DNA from: Erythrophleum ivorense
Taxonomy: Eukaryota > Streptophyta > Magnoliopsida > Fabales > Fabaceae
NCBI GenBank assembly: GCA_026724425.1
Contig: JAIUCV010000007.1
Coordinates: 25,041,091 to 25,105,090 of the forward strand
Length of the DNA: 64,000 bases
Direction of reading: 5' to 3'
How positions within the stretch are numbered: position 1 is the first letter of the stretch; each line of letters begins with the position of its first letter. The notes beneath the pieces were generated by a model. That model did not search any database and was not told the DNA's origin. It saw nothing but the letters and a program-made list of their open reading frames with translations. Below, piece by piece: positions 35,948 through 48,173 of this stretch. The position numbers and the translations under genes are program-made.

Positions 35948-37483
35948 TTGCGGTTTGAGAGTCAAGCCCAATTTTGATTAGTTGTGCAAAATGTTATAGC
36001 CTTCTTTTATTTTGATTCTCCTTTTGTTTGTTGTTTGCCTCACGTGGTTAGGGTAGATAACATGTCTTTCACATACTTGTTTTATACGTTTTATTTTCTT
36101 GTCTATGTACATAATATGTGTTAGGATAGATAATATGTGGAATAAAACCTTAGGGTTGATGACCGTATTTGTATATATTTTATTTCCTTCTTGCTTATAT
36201 CTTTGTATATATTTCTCTGCTTCTTGCTCTATCAATCTGCTTAGCAGATGAGGGTTGGGTAGTCTATAGGATGAAAGGTAAATGCCCTCCTCACACACGT
36301 CACGGACACAAAATTCTCACACACATTATGGGCCCTATACCCGAGTCTGAGTGTTCCTTAAGTTAGTTGAGGTTTATATTGATTTCCCTGTGAAACCCTG
36401 TGTTTCCTGAGGCTATCATGAAGACCTCGCCTAAATTGTACCTTGTTATATGGATTGGACTTGTGTAGGATCTTTTTTCTCTCAAGGTCGAGTTTATATA
36501 ATGAGATCCTCATCTCATGCTGAGGACAATTTGGGGATCAGTGTCTCAGGAGTCATAGATCTACCTTGAAAAACACACTGATAGTTGAGCTATAGATGCT
36601 TCCTAAATAGGTAGATCCAGACTTCTATAGACCAATACTCACAACCTAGGATCTATCCATATTAGAACAAAGGAGGGTGCTTTCAATTGTTTATACATCA
36701 CATCCATGCATTCAATGATATCCATAGGAAAAGTAACACATCGCCACTATTTACCGGAGTAGCTAATGGGCCATTATGGCACAGTCAAATGTGCATTGAC
36801 TAGGATGAAAAGTATGCATTAGCTAAACCAACCCTTGCCTAATGGGTTTCTAACCCCGAAAAGGCCATAACCACATTTCTCATAATCCCACAAAAAGGGA
36901 AGTCATTCAGCATACATTCATTTTCTTCACATATTCATAACATACAATAAAAAGGCGGTAAGATAAGCTAATAAACAACGCCTAATATATTTTATTAAAA
37001 CAAATCTCCACGAAACAATGAATTTCCAATAGAAAATAGGTACTTTCAAAATTTTGGATGATTATAAAACCTGTAGGTTTTGCATCACCAACGTGCGGAT
37101 GTGGTGTCTCGACTAGGGATTTAAATCTTTTTAAGGCATCAAATCATGTAGAAAAGGCATATTTCTCTCGATTTAATTGCTGCCTCTTTTCTTTCATGGA
37201 GCAATAAGTTCCTAAAGAAAGAGTGCAACGTTTTCTATTATTTCTCACGTCGAGATATTACATCCAAAATCATAGTATGAATATTAGTGGATCGTTATAT
37301 TAACTTGTTGAACATCTCAGTGTCAATTACGTAGGGAGTTATTCCTTCTTAAATTGATCCTCACACCTTATTCTCTATGGGATAATAAATTCCTTGAAAA
37401 TTGGGCAAGCTGTTCGGTTAACAGTAATGATACACCAACTAATGAGTTTTGAACATTTTTGAAACAGTGAATGATTATCCTGG
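35948..37483 (+). other. Leader between PBS and ORF1
   Basis: This is about 1.5 kb without a domain-bearing frame. Short ORFs (35978-36298 minus, 36169-36366 plus) look accidental. Ogre elements are known for a long untranslated leader, and this fits. Confidence 0.7.
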
Positions 37484-39480
37484 TTGACTGGCATAATAGT
37501 GGTAATGAAACCTTTGGGCAATGGGCAATATCTTGATCTGAGGCAAACTGGCTTAGTTGCAACGGGAATAAAGCTTAAAATCAAGGCAGAAGCTGAATCA
37601 GTCAAGAGTTTAATTGTCTTAAGCGAGAAATTGAATGGAAGGCATATTCAAGATTTTCGAAGGGATTATGGCGATATTCTAGACTTGTTGCGAATACCGG
37701 TCCAGCCAGAAGCACTTTCTGCCTTGGCCCAGTATTGGGATAGCTCACTAAGGTGATTTACGTTCTTTACGTTCCAGATTGCACCCACTCTAGAAGAATA
37801 TATGAGCTTCATGAATGCACCTGTGGGAAAGGATGCTTCAGTTTACTACTATCCTGGGCATTTACCATCAAAGCATACAGTGGCTCAAATCTTAGGGGAA
37901 GATCCTAGTAAAATTCAATTTCATCAGAGAGGACAGACTGAAGGCCTTTCAAGGAAATATGTAGAAAGGCGTTTAGAGATCTTAGCTGAAAAGGAAGATT
38001 GGGTAACGTTTAAGAAGATCCTTGCTTTAGCCATATATGGGGTAGTGTTGTTTCCATCGGCCATGGGGATAATCGATTTGGCGGCCGTGAGTGTTCTATG
38101 GATGGAGGAAAATCACCGCGTAAACTTTGTGCCCATAGTTTTAGCAGAAACGCTCTTGACATTGAGCTTTTGTCAACTAGAAAATGGAGGAAAATTGAAG
38201 TGTTGCTCACAACTCCTCACAGTTTAGATGTTCAATCATATTTATGGGAGGAAGTATTAGTTAGGTCAATGACATGACACCATACACCACCCAGTTAAGG
38301 ATTTCCTTAATCGTGAAGGTTCTATCCTGCATCTTCAAAAACGACTCGTAATGATTGGGCTCAATCCCTCGGTCAATTAGACAAAAACACAATCTGGTGG
38401 AAGCTGGCTTGGTAGGAAAGCGAAGAAATCATATACTATTGCGAAGAATTCCTAAATATACCTCTCATAAGCCCTCGGGGATGCATTAATTACAACCCAT
38501 TAGTTGTTCATCAATAGTTTACATATAAAAAAGATATTCCATCTGAGAAGGCAACACGGTTGGTTCACTTCTATCATAATGATCCGGAAGCTAAGACGCT
38601 TTGTCAAAAAACAAGAAATGCGTGGAGCCAAGTGATATGCAAAGGGAAATGGGAACTAGGCAAGCGAATTGTAGCTACAACTAAGGAATATCAAGAGTGG
38701 TTGAAGGAGAGGACAAAATGGGCTAACCCTTCTTTTGGACCAACTGATCCCATGCTCGGCAACAACCTGCAAGTGATTGATACACAATTAGCAAGGCAAG
38801 TCGAAGAAAAAAAGGAAAAATTGAAAGGTTTAGAAGAAAAAAGACAAGAACGCTTGAGGAATTTGAACCAGATGAGAAGTGAATGTGTAGCGTTACGAGC
38901 AGAGGCGGATAGGGCAAAGAGATATAAGGGAAGTATGGGGACTGTTGAGATGAAAAGGCTGAAAGAAGAAAATATAAGATTGAAAAATACGATCGAGGAA
39001 GCTCAACTACGGATAGCCAAAAATGAAAAGAAGATGTGTATCAGTAAGGCCCAATTGATGAAAGTTCTTAAAGAAAAGGATGTACTAGAGAGACAAATGC
39101 AGAAGCTTGAATCTAGTGGGACTAGACATGAACTTGATATACTAGCTAGGAAATTAGAACAGAAAATGAATGAAATATCTGTCATCAAAAGTGATAACGC
39201 TGCAGTAGTGTAAAACTTGGTGGAACAACTTAATCAGCAAGCTAAGACGATTGAGACCTGGAAGATAGTCCATGCAGAGCGAGCCACAGAAAAGGAAAGG
39301 TTCCAGTCCTAGTTCAGAAAATTGATTCTCTTGGCTGATAAGATCCTCCCTAATTTCACAAGCACACTGAAAGCAGCTGAAGGTTTAACTAATCCATTAG
39401 GTACATCAAAGGAAATGACAAAGTTCTTTATGTTGTGTAATGACATTGTAAATGAGTTGAAATACCTCAATAGTTATTAA
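37484..39480 (+). pseudogene. Ogre ORF1 (protein of unknown function upstream of gag)
   Basis: Three open pieces belong together. Piece 1 (37484-37756) holds FRRDYGDILDLLRIPVQPEA and LAQYWDSSLR. Piece 2 (37802-38227) follows in the same frame after one stop and starts in the conserved APTLEEYMSFMNAP segment. Piece 3 (38560-39213, another frame) starts after PRGCINYNPL and VHFYHNDPEAKTLCQKTRNAW, then becomes a long Lys/Glu-rich coiled coil (roughly residues 80-215 of that piece). It continues past a stop at 39211-39213 to 39480. Ogre and other Tat elements carry such an ORF1; its function is not established. The frameshift(s) lie between 38228 and 38560. The start at 37484 is the first Met and may not be the true one. 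Confidence 0.82.
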
Positions 39481-39924
39481 GTTCCAAAGAATGGTGATGT
39501 AATGTATCACTTGATACTTTGGTATGAAAAACAAGAATTGTATTTTCCTTATGATTTAGACATGGCTCAGATGAATACAAAGACCTGATCATGTAGGGGT
39601 TTTTAATTCCCTCTTGCGTCAAGTGTCAACTTTGATATTCTTATATGGGTTAATAAAATCCTTTAAGAATCACAGGGCCCGATGTTCCTTTGCCAATTAT
39701 GTCAAAACAGTTAATCTAAATTAAATATACATATATATATATTAATGACGATAATAATAAAATAAGAGAAATACTTTTCAATATCACTAAATTTGTTTTC
39801 TCTTTCCAGAGAAAAGAATAGAAAGGGTCAAATAAAGGAAGACAATATTGCGCCTCAGAAACGCGTCCCATCTAACTAGACCCGTCCCACTAGGATATAC
39901 GACACGCGTTCAAGCGCTAGGCTT
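39481..39924 (+). other. Spacer between ORF1 and gag
   Basis: Non-coding, about 440 bp. It has an AT-rich run near 39725-39775 and an ACACGCGTTCAAGCGCTAGGCTT stretch just before the Gag ATG. No further feature is seen. Confidence 0.65.
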
Positions 39925-42375
39925 ATGGAGGAACATCAAGGGGAAGGTAGTCAGAGAGTTGAGGAGGACACAATCGCACTGAATAATTACATCACTACCA
40001 TGGAGACCCAGATGGCTCAAATGAGCGAGATGATGAAGGTGTTGTTAGAAACCTTCAAAGGAAAAGGCACTGATAACTCCCCCAGTGCATTTAGTCATCC
40101 ACCCGTCACTGCACAAGTGGGAGTGAGCTCACCTGGAGTGGTTATAACTGAGGCACATTCTAATCGAGTGCCTGGCCCTATGTTACAACAAAAGAGTACA
40201 TAAGATACTCCTATGATAGTGGCTGACAAGCAGGTTCCCCATGATGAAGCAAAAGATATACAAGACTTCCCCGGATATGATGATACGTATACCTTCCAGA
40301 TCCCAACTGTGGATGACAAAGGGAAGAATATTGACACCAAGGAGGACTGGAAAAGAGAATTAGGGGAGGTTAAGGACCAACTGCATGATCTACAAGGTCT
40401 AACCACATAGGGGTCATTGGACATAGAAGAGTTGTGCTTAACTCCTGGAGTGTCCATTCCAAAGAAGTTTAAAGTTCCGAATTTCGACAAGTATGATGGC
40501 TCCGGCAATCCAATTTACCACCTTAAATCATACTGCACAAAGATGACTGTTTGGTCAAGGGATGAAAAGTTCCTGATAAATTTCTTCCCAGAGAGTTTGA
40601 TCGGGTCTGCCTTACTATGGTTTATGTAATTAGGCCATTCTAAGATTCACAAGTGGAGAGATCTCACAAATGCTTTTATGAAGTAATACAAATTCAATCT
40701 CGACACTGCCCCAACTAGGGAGCAGCTGAAAAGAATGAGTAAGAAGCTAACTGAGTCATTCGAAGAGTATGCCCAAAGGTGGAGATTAATGGCTTCCCAA
40801 GTTCAGCCTCCGATGATTGGGTCTGAATTCTGTTCATACTTTATTCGGATGTTGTTTGATCCCTTTTATGAAATCATGTTGGGAACTCACGTTACTAACT
40901 TCGCTAATTTAATCGAGGTTGGGGAGAGAATTAACGCAGACATTCGAGATGGAAAGCTCACATCTCCTTTAACAGAAGGTGGATTTAAGAAGGGGCAAGG
41001 TATGAAGAAGAGAGAAGGAGAGGTGAGCTATATTCAACCCTCAAGACCATTCCTGTGATAACTTGTGTCTTATCAGATTTGTAGGGGAAATGAAGGCCAA
41101 AATCAGTACAGACCAGCAATGAATGGACAGGGACACTAGGAAAGGGGAGTCAATGTACGGCCGAAGGACAACTGTCCATGGCCTAATTTCAATTCTACCA
41201 ATGCAGAGTTGTACCCAAAATTGTTGGAGGCAAAACTCATAGGGCCACGGTACGTGAAAGGGATGCAACCACCGTACCTAGCCTGGTACAACCCCAACGT
41301 CTCCTGTGAGTATCATATGGGAGCCCTAGGGCATTTAATTGAGAATTGCATCACATTCAAAAGGAATGTGCTAGATCTGATAGAATCTAACCATATCCAA
41401 CTTAAGCCCGAGGAGGATTCCACAATTGCCACCAATCCTCTTCCTAGTCACGGGTGACAAGTGAATGCCATTGATAATGAGTTAGGTTTTTCCAAAAACC
41501 TCGATACTATATGGTTGTCCATGAAGATTCTGTTAGCTAATCTTCGATTAGCAAGGTATATGTTAGGATTATCACTGGAAGAGTCTGTCAAGACCATCAC
41601 TGGGCCACAAGGCACATTTTGTGATTACCATCAACAAGATACAGATCATGATGTTGAGGGTTGTATATAGTTCCAAGAAGCACTGAAGGAATTAATGACA
41701 TTAGGGATTGTGGTTGTAGGGAAGTCTAAAGAAGAAGTTTGTGTAACAGATCAGAAGTATGTGGATCTTGTTATCCCTATTAGGCAGTTGAAAACAGTTA
41801 CTTTAACTATCAATGAGCCTTTTCCAATGTCAATTCCTCTTACCCCAGAATCATCTCCAGTGATAATTAACATGCCAACTCCTTTCCCATATGAAAGTGA
41901 TCGTGCTGTACCTTGGAGATATGAGGAAATCATTGAAGATCCCCTGAATCATGCAGTAATCGCCAAGGCAGAAGGACAACCCATCATAAATATAGCCGAG
42001 GTAAGGGGAGTCACTCGAAGTGGTAGGATTTATCTCCCTGCCAATATTAATAAAGACACGAAAGGAAAATGGGTTAATATTGGTAAAGAAAAAGAAGGAA
42101 GGGGAGACAGTGCTGATGAGGAATTCCTACGGATCATGAAGCAAAGCGAGTATGACGTGGCTGAACAATTAAAGAAAACCCCAGCTCGTATTTCAATGTG
42201 GTCTTTAATTATGAGTTCGGAGGTACATCGGCAAGCTCTGCAAAAAGTATTGGAGGAGGCATATGTGTGGCCTGACCTTACGCTAGAAAGGGTTACCAAT
42301 GTGATGAATATCGTCAAGTCTACATCTGCCATTTCATTCTCTGAAGAGGAGATTGTAGGGACGTCTGCCAATTGA
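39925..42375 (+). pseudogene. Ogre-like Gag, one frame interrupted by stops
   Basis: The ATG at 39925 opens a single frame that runs through gag and protease to 43161 with no frameshift, only in-frame stops (40201, 40408, 40627, 41056, 41059, 41455, 41668, 42373 and others). Gag features are an acidic N-terminus, then KKFKVPNFDKYDGSGNPIYHLKSYC, FFPESLIGSALLWFM, AMF-like YKFNLDTAPTREQLKRMSKK, SFEEYAQRWRLMASQVQPPM and FDPFYEIMLGTHVTNFANLIEVGERI. The last two blocks are the standard Ty3/gypsy retrotrans_gag core. Two Cys/His clusters follow: CEYHMGALGHLIENC and CDYHQQDTDHDVEGC. It would form the particle that packages element RNA. Confidence 0.88.
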
Positions 42376-43161
42376 CCTAAGGCCTTGTATATTACTTTGA
42401 AATGCAATGACTTTATAATTGCAAAGGTCTTGATTGATGGAGGGTCAGCACTTAATGTGCTACCCCTAACCACATTTGAGCAATTAGCAATTGAGGAAGC
42501 GCACATTGAAAAAAATGATATGGTGGTTAGAGCGTTTGACGGCTCTAAAAGGGCAGTGATTGGCAATACTCGTTTGTCCTTGGAGATCGGGCCAAAAACA
42601 TTTGTGGTGGACTTTCAAGTCATAGATATTGATCCGTCCTATACAATGTTGTTAGGTAGACCTTGGATCCATTCTGCTGGTGCTATACCTTCCACCTTTC
42701 ATTAGAGGGTTAAGTTCATTGACGCAGGGAGGATAATCACAATCAAAGGAGAAGAGGAGATAATGCTAAGTAAACCCAGTTCTCTGCCCTACATTGAAGC
42801 TGTTAAACAAGAGATAGAAACACCGCTTCAAAGTCTAGAGATGGATGGACCCAGGCATGTCGTTGGGAATGTTAATTAGACTGTGGTAAAAATGTTAGAG
42901 AAAAATGGGTTCAAACTTGGAAAAGGACTGGGAATAAAGCTTCAAGGAATTGAACAGCCTATTAGTCTCCTTGAAAATCCCAAGCGTCATGGGCTGGGGT
43001 ATGAACCTCTGCTGTCAAGTCAGCTAAGGGCACAACCAAGCGCGAAGGGAAGTAAAGAGCAAGAGAAACAGAAAATCCCTCACATTAGAGAAACTTTTTT
43101 GACTTCTTCAGGGGTTTTGGACCGGTTGAGCATTTCAATGGTTGATGATGGAGCCCTGTGA
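42376..43161 (+). pseudogene. Ogre-like aspartic protease with C-terminal G-patch-like segment
   Basis: Same frame as Gag. ALYITLKCNDFIIAKVLIDGGSALNVLP contains the active-site Asp-Gly-Gly-Ser. Next comes YTMLLGRPWIHSAGAIPS, the flap/psi-loop region. After stops at 42703 and 42877 the segment MLEKNGFKLGKGLGIKLQGI..RHGLGYEP resembles a G-patch (spaced glycines ending in LGY). G-patch or similar glycine-rich tails are known after protease in some retroelements. The protease would cut the polyprotein. Non-functional because of stops. Confidence 0.85.
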
Positions 43162-43432
43162 GGAGTTAAAGCTTAGATCATGGTCGACGATTCTGGGGAA
43201 AGATTGGATAACTGGGAGATTGAAGATATCACTGATGTCGTGACTTTAGAGTAATTGTTATGATCGCGTTGTTCCTTTGTTTTAATTTGTTTAAAGATGT
43301 TTTTCTTTACAACTTCAGTCAATACTTTATGAATGATAGTGGTATTTTGTAAATGAAAGTCCTTGGATATCATATCTTTTCTTTCTATACGTTTTTCCTA
43401 CTCGTTCATTTTCCTTTTATTTCTTCCTCCAG
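43162..43432 (+). other. Probable intron between protease and RT
   Basis: Ogre elements are reported to splice an intron between protease and RT. Here an acidic tail (DNWEIEDITDVVTLE) ends at 43251-43253. A T-rich stretch without coding similarity follows, with a pyrimidine tract TTTTCCTTTTATTTCTTCCTCC directly before AG at 43431-43432, a good acceptor. No clean GT donor is seen near 43250 (it reads GAGTAATTG, possibly decayed). RT lies in the same frame (frame 1) as gag-pro. Confidence 0.5.
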
Positions 43433-43569
43433 GAAATCATTTTCCTCAAGACTCCTGTCCAACGCAAAAGTCCTCGAGCTCCCGTTGACTGATTTATGCG
43501 TTACTACAAATATACATGATTCCGAATCTGATAATGAAGAATTAAGATAAAGGAATATGTCCACACAAA

Positions 43570-44620
43570 GAAATAGTTGAAAATGTTAACTTAGGGACAG
43601 AGGAAGATAAAAGGGAGATTAAAATGGTAGATAATCCAGAAAAGAAGGAAATGGTTCAGCTTTTTAGGGAATACATGGATGTCTTTGCATGGTCTTATCA
43701 AGACATGCCTGGACTCGATCCAAAGATGGCCTCTCATGAGATTCCTTTATTCCCAAATATCGAGCCAAAGAAGCAAAAATTGAGGAGAATGAGCCCCGAC
43801 ATGTCTTTAAAAATCAAAGAAGAGATCATGAAACAATTAGAGGCAGGGTTCCTCCAAGTGTTCACATACCCTCAATGGGTGGCAAACATTGTACCAGTCC
43901 CGAAAAAAGATGGAAGAGTTCGCATGTGTGTTGATTATAGGGATTTGAACAAGGCGATCCCGAAGGATGATTTTTCATTGCCTCACATTGATGTTTTAGT
44001 TGATAATACGGCACGCGCCCATCGGTATTCCTTCATGGATGGTTACTCAGGGTATAATCAGATCCCTATGCATAAAGACCATAAAGAGAAGACTACATTT
44101 ATTACACCATGGGGGACATATTGTTATAGAGTAATGCCGTTTGGATTAAAGAATGCAGGAGCAACTTATCAATGGGCTATGATGGCACTCTTTCATGATA
44201 TGATGCACAAGGAGGTTGAAGTGTATGTTGATGATATGGTGGCTAAATTTGAAGAAGGGGAGAGCCATGTGACAGTTTTGAGAAGACTATTTGAAAGGTT
44301 ACGTGGATACAAACTCTGTTTAAACCCCAACAAATGTATCTTTAGGGCTTTAACTGGAAATTTGTTGGGTTTCATGGTGAGCCAGAGGGGAATAGAGGTG
44401 GATCCCGATAAAGTAAAAGCGATTCAAAAAATGCCATCTCCCTAAACAGAAAAGGAGGTATGAAGTTTTCTGGGTCGACTAAATTACATAGCGAAATTCA
44501 TTGCCAACTTAACTGCAACCTATGAGCCGATTTTTAAATTGCTAAAAAAAATTACACTGGAGGATGGGATAGTAACTATCAATAAGCTTTTGACAAAATT
44601 AAAGAATATCTATTAAATCC
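43570..44620 (+). pseudogene. Ogre-like reverse transcriptase
   Basis: The open part 43624-44445 (273 codons) holds FREYMDVFAWSYQDMPGLDP, KIKEEIMKQLEAGFLQV, ANIVPVPKKDGRVRMCVDYR, RYSFMDGYSGYNQIPMHK, YRVMPFGLKNAGATYQ and the active site VEVYVDDMVAK (YVDD). It then has CLNPNKCIFRALTGNLLGFMVS and GIEVDPDKVKAIQ. A stop at 44443 is followed in frame by FLGRLNYIAKFIANLT. A frameshift near 44560-44640 leads into RNase H. It is the most intact domain of this element. Confidence 0.92.
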
Positions 44621-45530
44621 CCTAATTCTGGTTCCACCCACACAAGGACAACCGTTGATCCTTTATTTAACCGTCTTGCCAAAATCGATGAAGGCAATAT
44701 TGGGACAACATGATGCCTCTAGAAGGAAGGAGCAAGCAATTTATTACTTGAGTAAGAAATTTAATGAATGTGAGGCCCGCTACCCATTGATTGAAAAGAC
44801 TTGCGGCGGGTTAGCGTGGACCACTAGGCGTTTGCGGTAGTACATGCTCTATTTTACCACTTGGCTAATCTCTCGAATAGATCCCATCAAATATATTTTT
44901 GAAAGCCCACACGTTTCTAGGAGAGTCTCGAAGTGGCAAGTGATTCTATCTGAGTATGATGTCAAGTATATGACGCAAAAGTCAGTGAAAGGTAATGTCA
45001 TCACAGATCACTTGGCCAAAAATCTTTTGGATGAGTACCAACCATTGGATTTCTATTTCCCTAACGAGGACATATTGGCTATTGAGGGTGATAAAGATGA
45101 AAGAGGTGATAATGATGGGCAGTGGAAGATGTATTTTGATGGGGCTGCAAACATGTATGGCTATGGTATTGGAGCAGTAATTATATCCCCTGAAGGAAAA
45201 TAATTCCCAGTGGCCATTAAATTGGAGTTTGAATGCACTAATAACGTAGCTGAATATGAAGCTTGCATCAATGGGCTAAATGCTGCTGTAACTTTGGGTA
45301 TAAAAAGTCTCAAGGTTTAGGTGACTCAGCTCTTATAATTCATCAAGTGACCGGAGAATGGCAAACTAAGGATTCAAAACTGATTCCATATTAGAAATTT
45401 TTGGCTCAATTAATCAAGCAATTTGAAGAAATCAATTTTCATCATGTCACCCGAGACAAGAATCAATTTGCAGATGCTTTAGCCACCTTAGCAGTGATGA
45501 TCTGACTTGACTATGGAGTCTAAGTCTAGC
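44621..45530 (+). pseudogene. Two RNase H modules (gypsy type and archaeal type)
   Basis: The first module shows PLILYLTVLP, RKEQAIYYLSKKFNECEARYPLIEKTCGGLAW, YFTTWLISRIDPIKYIFE and KWQVILSEYDVKYMTQKSVKGNVITDHLA, the usual gypsy RNase H with its first Asp apparently lost. The second starts at 45121 with WKMYFDGAANMYGYGIGAVI, followed after a stop by NNVAEYEACINGLNAA. This is the additional archaeal-like RNase H that defines the Tat lineage, with its Asp and Glu visible. Stops at 44838 and 45201 and a frame change after 45300 break the reading. Confidence 0.88.
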
Positions 45531-46849
45531 CACTCCGAGTGGAAGCCAGACATTTACCAGCGTATTGCTTAAATATAGAAGAAGAGTATCACAGGCAACC
45601 TTGGTATCATGACATTAAAACTTATATGACAAGCAGGGAATACCCAGTTGAGGCTACTGAAAGTGATAAAAAAGCTATTCAACATCTAGTTATGAACTTC
45701 TTCATCAGCAATGGGATCCTGTACAAGAAAAGCCACGATGGTACACTGTTACAGTGTGTGGATGCGAGGGAAGCCCGGAAGATAGTCATGGAAGTGCATG
45801 AATAAATATGCAGTACACATACAAACGGGCTCATGTTGGCCAAACAAATCCAGAGATATGGATATTTTTTGTTAACAATGGAGAAGGATTGCATTGATTA
45901 TGTTCGAAAGTGTCACAAATGCCAAATATACTTGGACAAAATCAATGCACCACCAGTTCTGTTACATAATCTAGTGGCACCTTGGCCATTCTCTATGTGG
46001 GGCATTGATGTAATCGGCCCGATTAATCCCAAGGCTTCAAATGGACATCGTTTCATTTTGGTTGCTATTGATTATTTCACCGAGTGGATAGAAGCTAATT
46101 CCTTCGCCGGTGTTACTCAAAAAGCTTTCTGCAAGTTCCTTAAAACAAACATCAGTTGCCATTATGGAATACCTGAAAAGATTATTACAGATAATGCTGC
46201 TAACCTAAATGGAATAGAAATCTCCAAACTCTGTGAACAGTTTAAGATCAAGCATCATAATTCAGCGCTGTATTGACCATAGATGAATGGAGCAGTGGAG
46301 GCGGCAAATAAGAACATCAATAAGATCATTGCTAAAATGACAATCACTTATAAAGATTGGCATGATATGCTTCCATATGCATTACACGATTATCGCACAA
46401 CTGTGCGTACATCAACTGGGGCAACCCCATACTCTCTGGTTTATGGAATGGAAGCTGTCACGCCTGTTGAGGTGGAAATCCCAACTTTGCGGGTATTAAG
46501 TGAATCCAATTTAGATGAAAGTGATTGGGAGAAGGCTCGATATGAGCAGTTGAATATGATTGAGGAGCGAAGACTTACCACTATATGCCATGGGCAATTG
46601 TATCACAAGAGGATGGCACGAGTTTTTGACAAAAAGTTTCGTCCTAAAGAGTTCAAGGCTGGTGAATTAGTTCTTAAGAGAATCTTTCCAAACCAGGATG
46701 ACGCTCGGGGCAAATGGGCTCCTACTTATGAAGGGCCTTACATTGTGAATCATGCTTTCTCAAGAGGGGCCTTAGTTTTGATGGATATGGACAGTCGCAA
46801 ATTGCCTAAACCTTTCAACTTAAATGCAGTAAAAAAATATTTTGCGTAA
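45531..46849 (+). pseudogene. Ogre-like integrase
   Basis: Pieces in one frame are 45539-45805, 45833-46276 and 46283-46849. The HHCC zinc finger is present (VHE, HTNG, CHKCQ). The catalytic core has MWGIDVIGPINPKA (first Asp), EKIITDNAANLNG (second Asp) and MNGAVEAANKNINKI (Glu). The C-terminus shows EFKAGELVLKRIF and KWAPTYEGPYIV, ending at the natural stop 46847-46849 after LNAVKKYFA. No chromodomain follows, as expected for Tat. Stops at 45803, 46274 and 46280 disable it. Confidence 0.92.
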
Positions 46850-48173
46850 AAAGAAAAGAGGGGCTCGCTAGGCTGAAAATCCAAATGGGCGGCCTAGGCA
46901 AAAGTTAGAGCACAATAATAACTTGCTAAGCTGAAAATCCGAAAGGACAGCCTAGGCAAAAATTAGAGCTAAAACAAAAAAGAGGAGAAAAGAGAAAAAG
47001 GAAAGAAAAAAGAAGAGAAAAGAAAAGAATAAGAGGAAAGGAAAGGAAAGCCCGCCAAGTAGTATGAGCAAATGCTTAGGTAAAAGGTAATGCAGAATCT
47101 GAAGTCCAAATTAGGTCAAAGTACGGGGGTAGCAGATTTCACATTAGATTCGGCAGAATGCATGTCTCGTATAACGCAAAAGATCACCTTGCAGGGGCAG
47201 ACAGGGCTAATTGTAGAGGACATTCCTCGAAAGAAATTCTCAGCTCTAGTTCTTTTGTCTTTTTTTTTTATGTTGTCTTAACTCTTATGTACTTAATAAA
47301 CTTCTAATTGGAGATTATTCTTCTAATAATTTCTATTATAGCTACAATTCATTGTTCATTCATATTGCAACCACTACATTCATGTTTTCTTTCTGTAAAT
47401 AAATTAATAACTTAGGAATGACATTTGTCAAAGCAACTACTTGGCATGTTAGGATTAAGGCCCTCTTTGGACCAATTACCTCAATCATTACTGGAAGGGT
47501 AGACTAGAACCAAATATCAGATGACTTTCATTGAAGTGTCATCTCTATCTGGAACTCAATCATTAAGACATTCATGATTTAAGTGACGACTTTTCTTTTC
47601 AAGAAGACAAATGAAAATGACAACTATGGTTTCCAAGATAAAGTACAAACTACTATGTTGATGGAGCATCAAGAATTCCTGATTGGAAAGCTAAAGTACC
47701 AAGGGCCTGGTTAAGTGGGTAGCGTTCTGAGAGGACAATATACCTTGTCTCTATAGTTGGTTAATTGAAAGCTCAACACTTGGTAATAATCCAAACTAGC
47801 GTTTTCTAGAAAAAATCAACAAATAAAACACAAAACAATAAAAAACAAAATAAAAAACAAAAAACAAATAAAATAAAATAAATAAAATAAAAATAATAGT
47901 AATGATTTTTTTGTATATAATAAAAATAATAAATAAACGAAAAAGAGAAGAGAATGGTACAACCAATGAAACCAACAAATAATAGTTCATAGCTGTCATG
48001 CACGTATTCATATTGGGGCAAATCAAATATTGAATAAAACATCCCATATTTCCTTCATCCTTCGCACAGGAAACAGAAATCTTATTAGGGTAACATCCAC
48101 ATGTCTCATGTTTCTAGCTCGCAAGATTACATTCATCCATTTACCATGCACTTCGCATATACACATACATTAT
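46850..48173 (+). other. 3' region of the Ogre-like element, proximal part
   Basis: A 45-bp direct repeat with a 58-bp period lies at 46867-46911 and 46925-46969 (GCTAGGCTGAAAATCC ... GGCCTAGGCAAA). After it comes a purine-only stretch (46978-47052) and then AT-rich non-coding DNA. The ORF at 47090-47281 has no known domain. A similar 'ctgaaaacccgaaagggcggcctaggcaaaa' phrase after pol is common in Tat elements. Confidence 0.7.
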
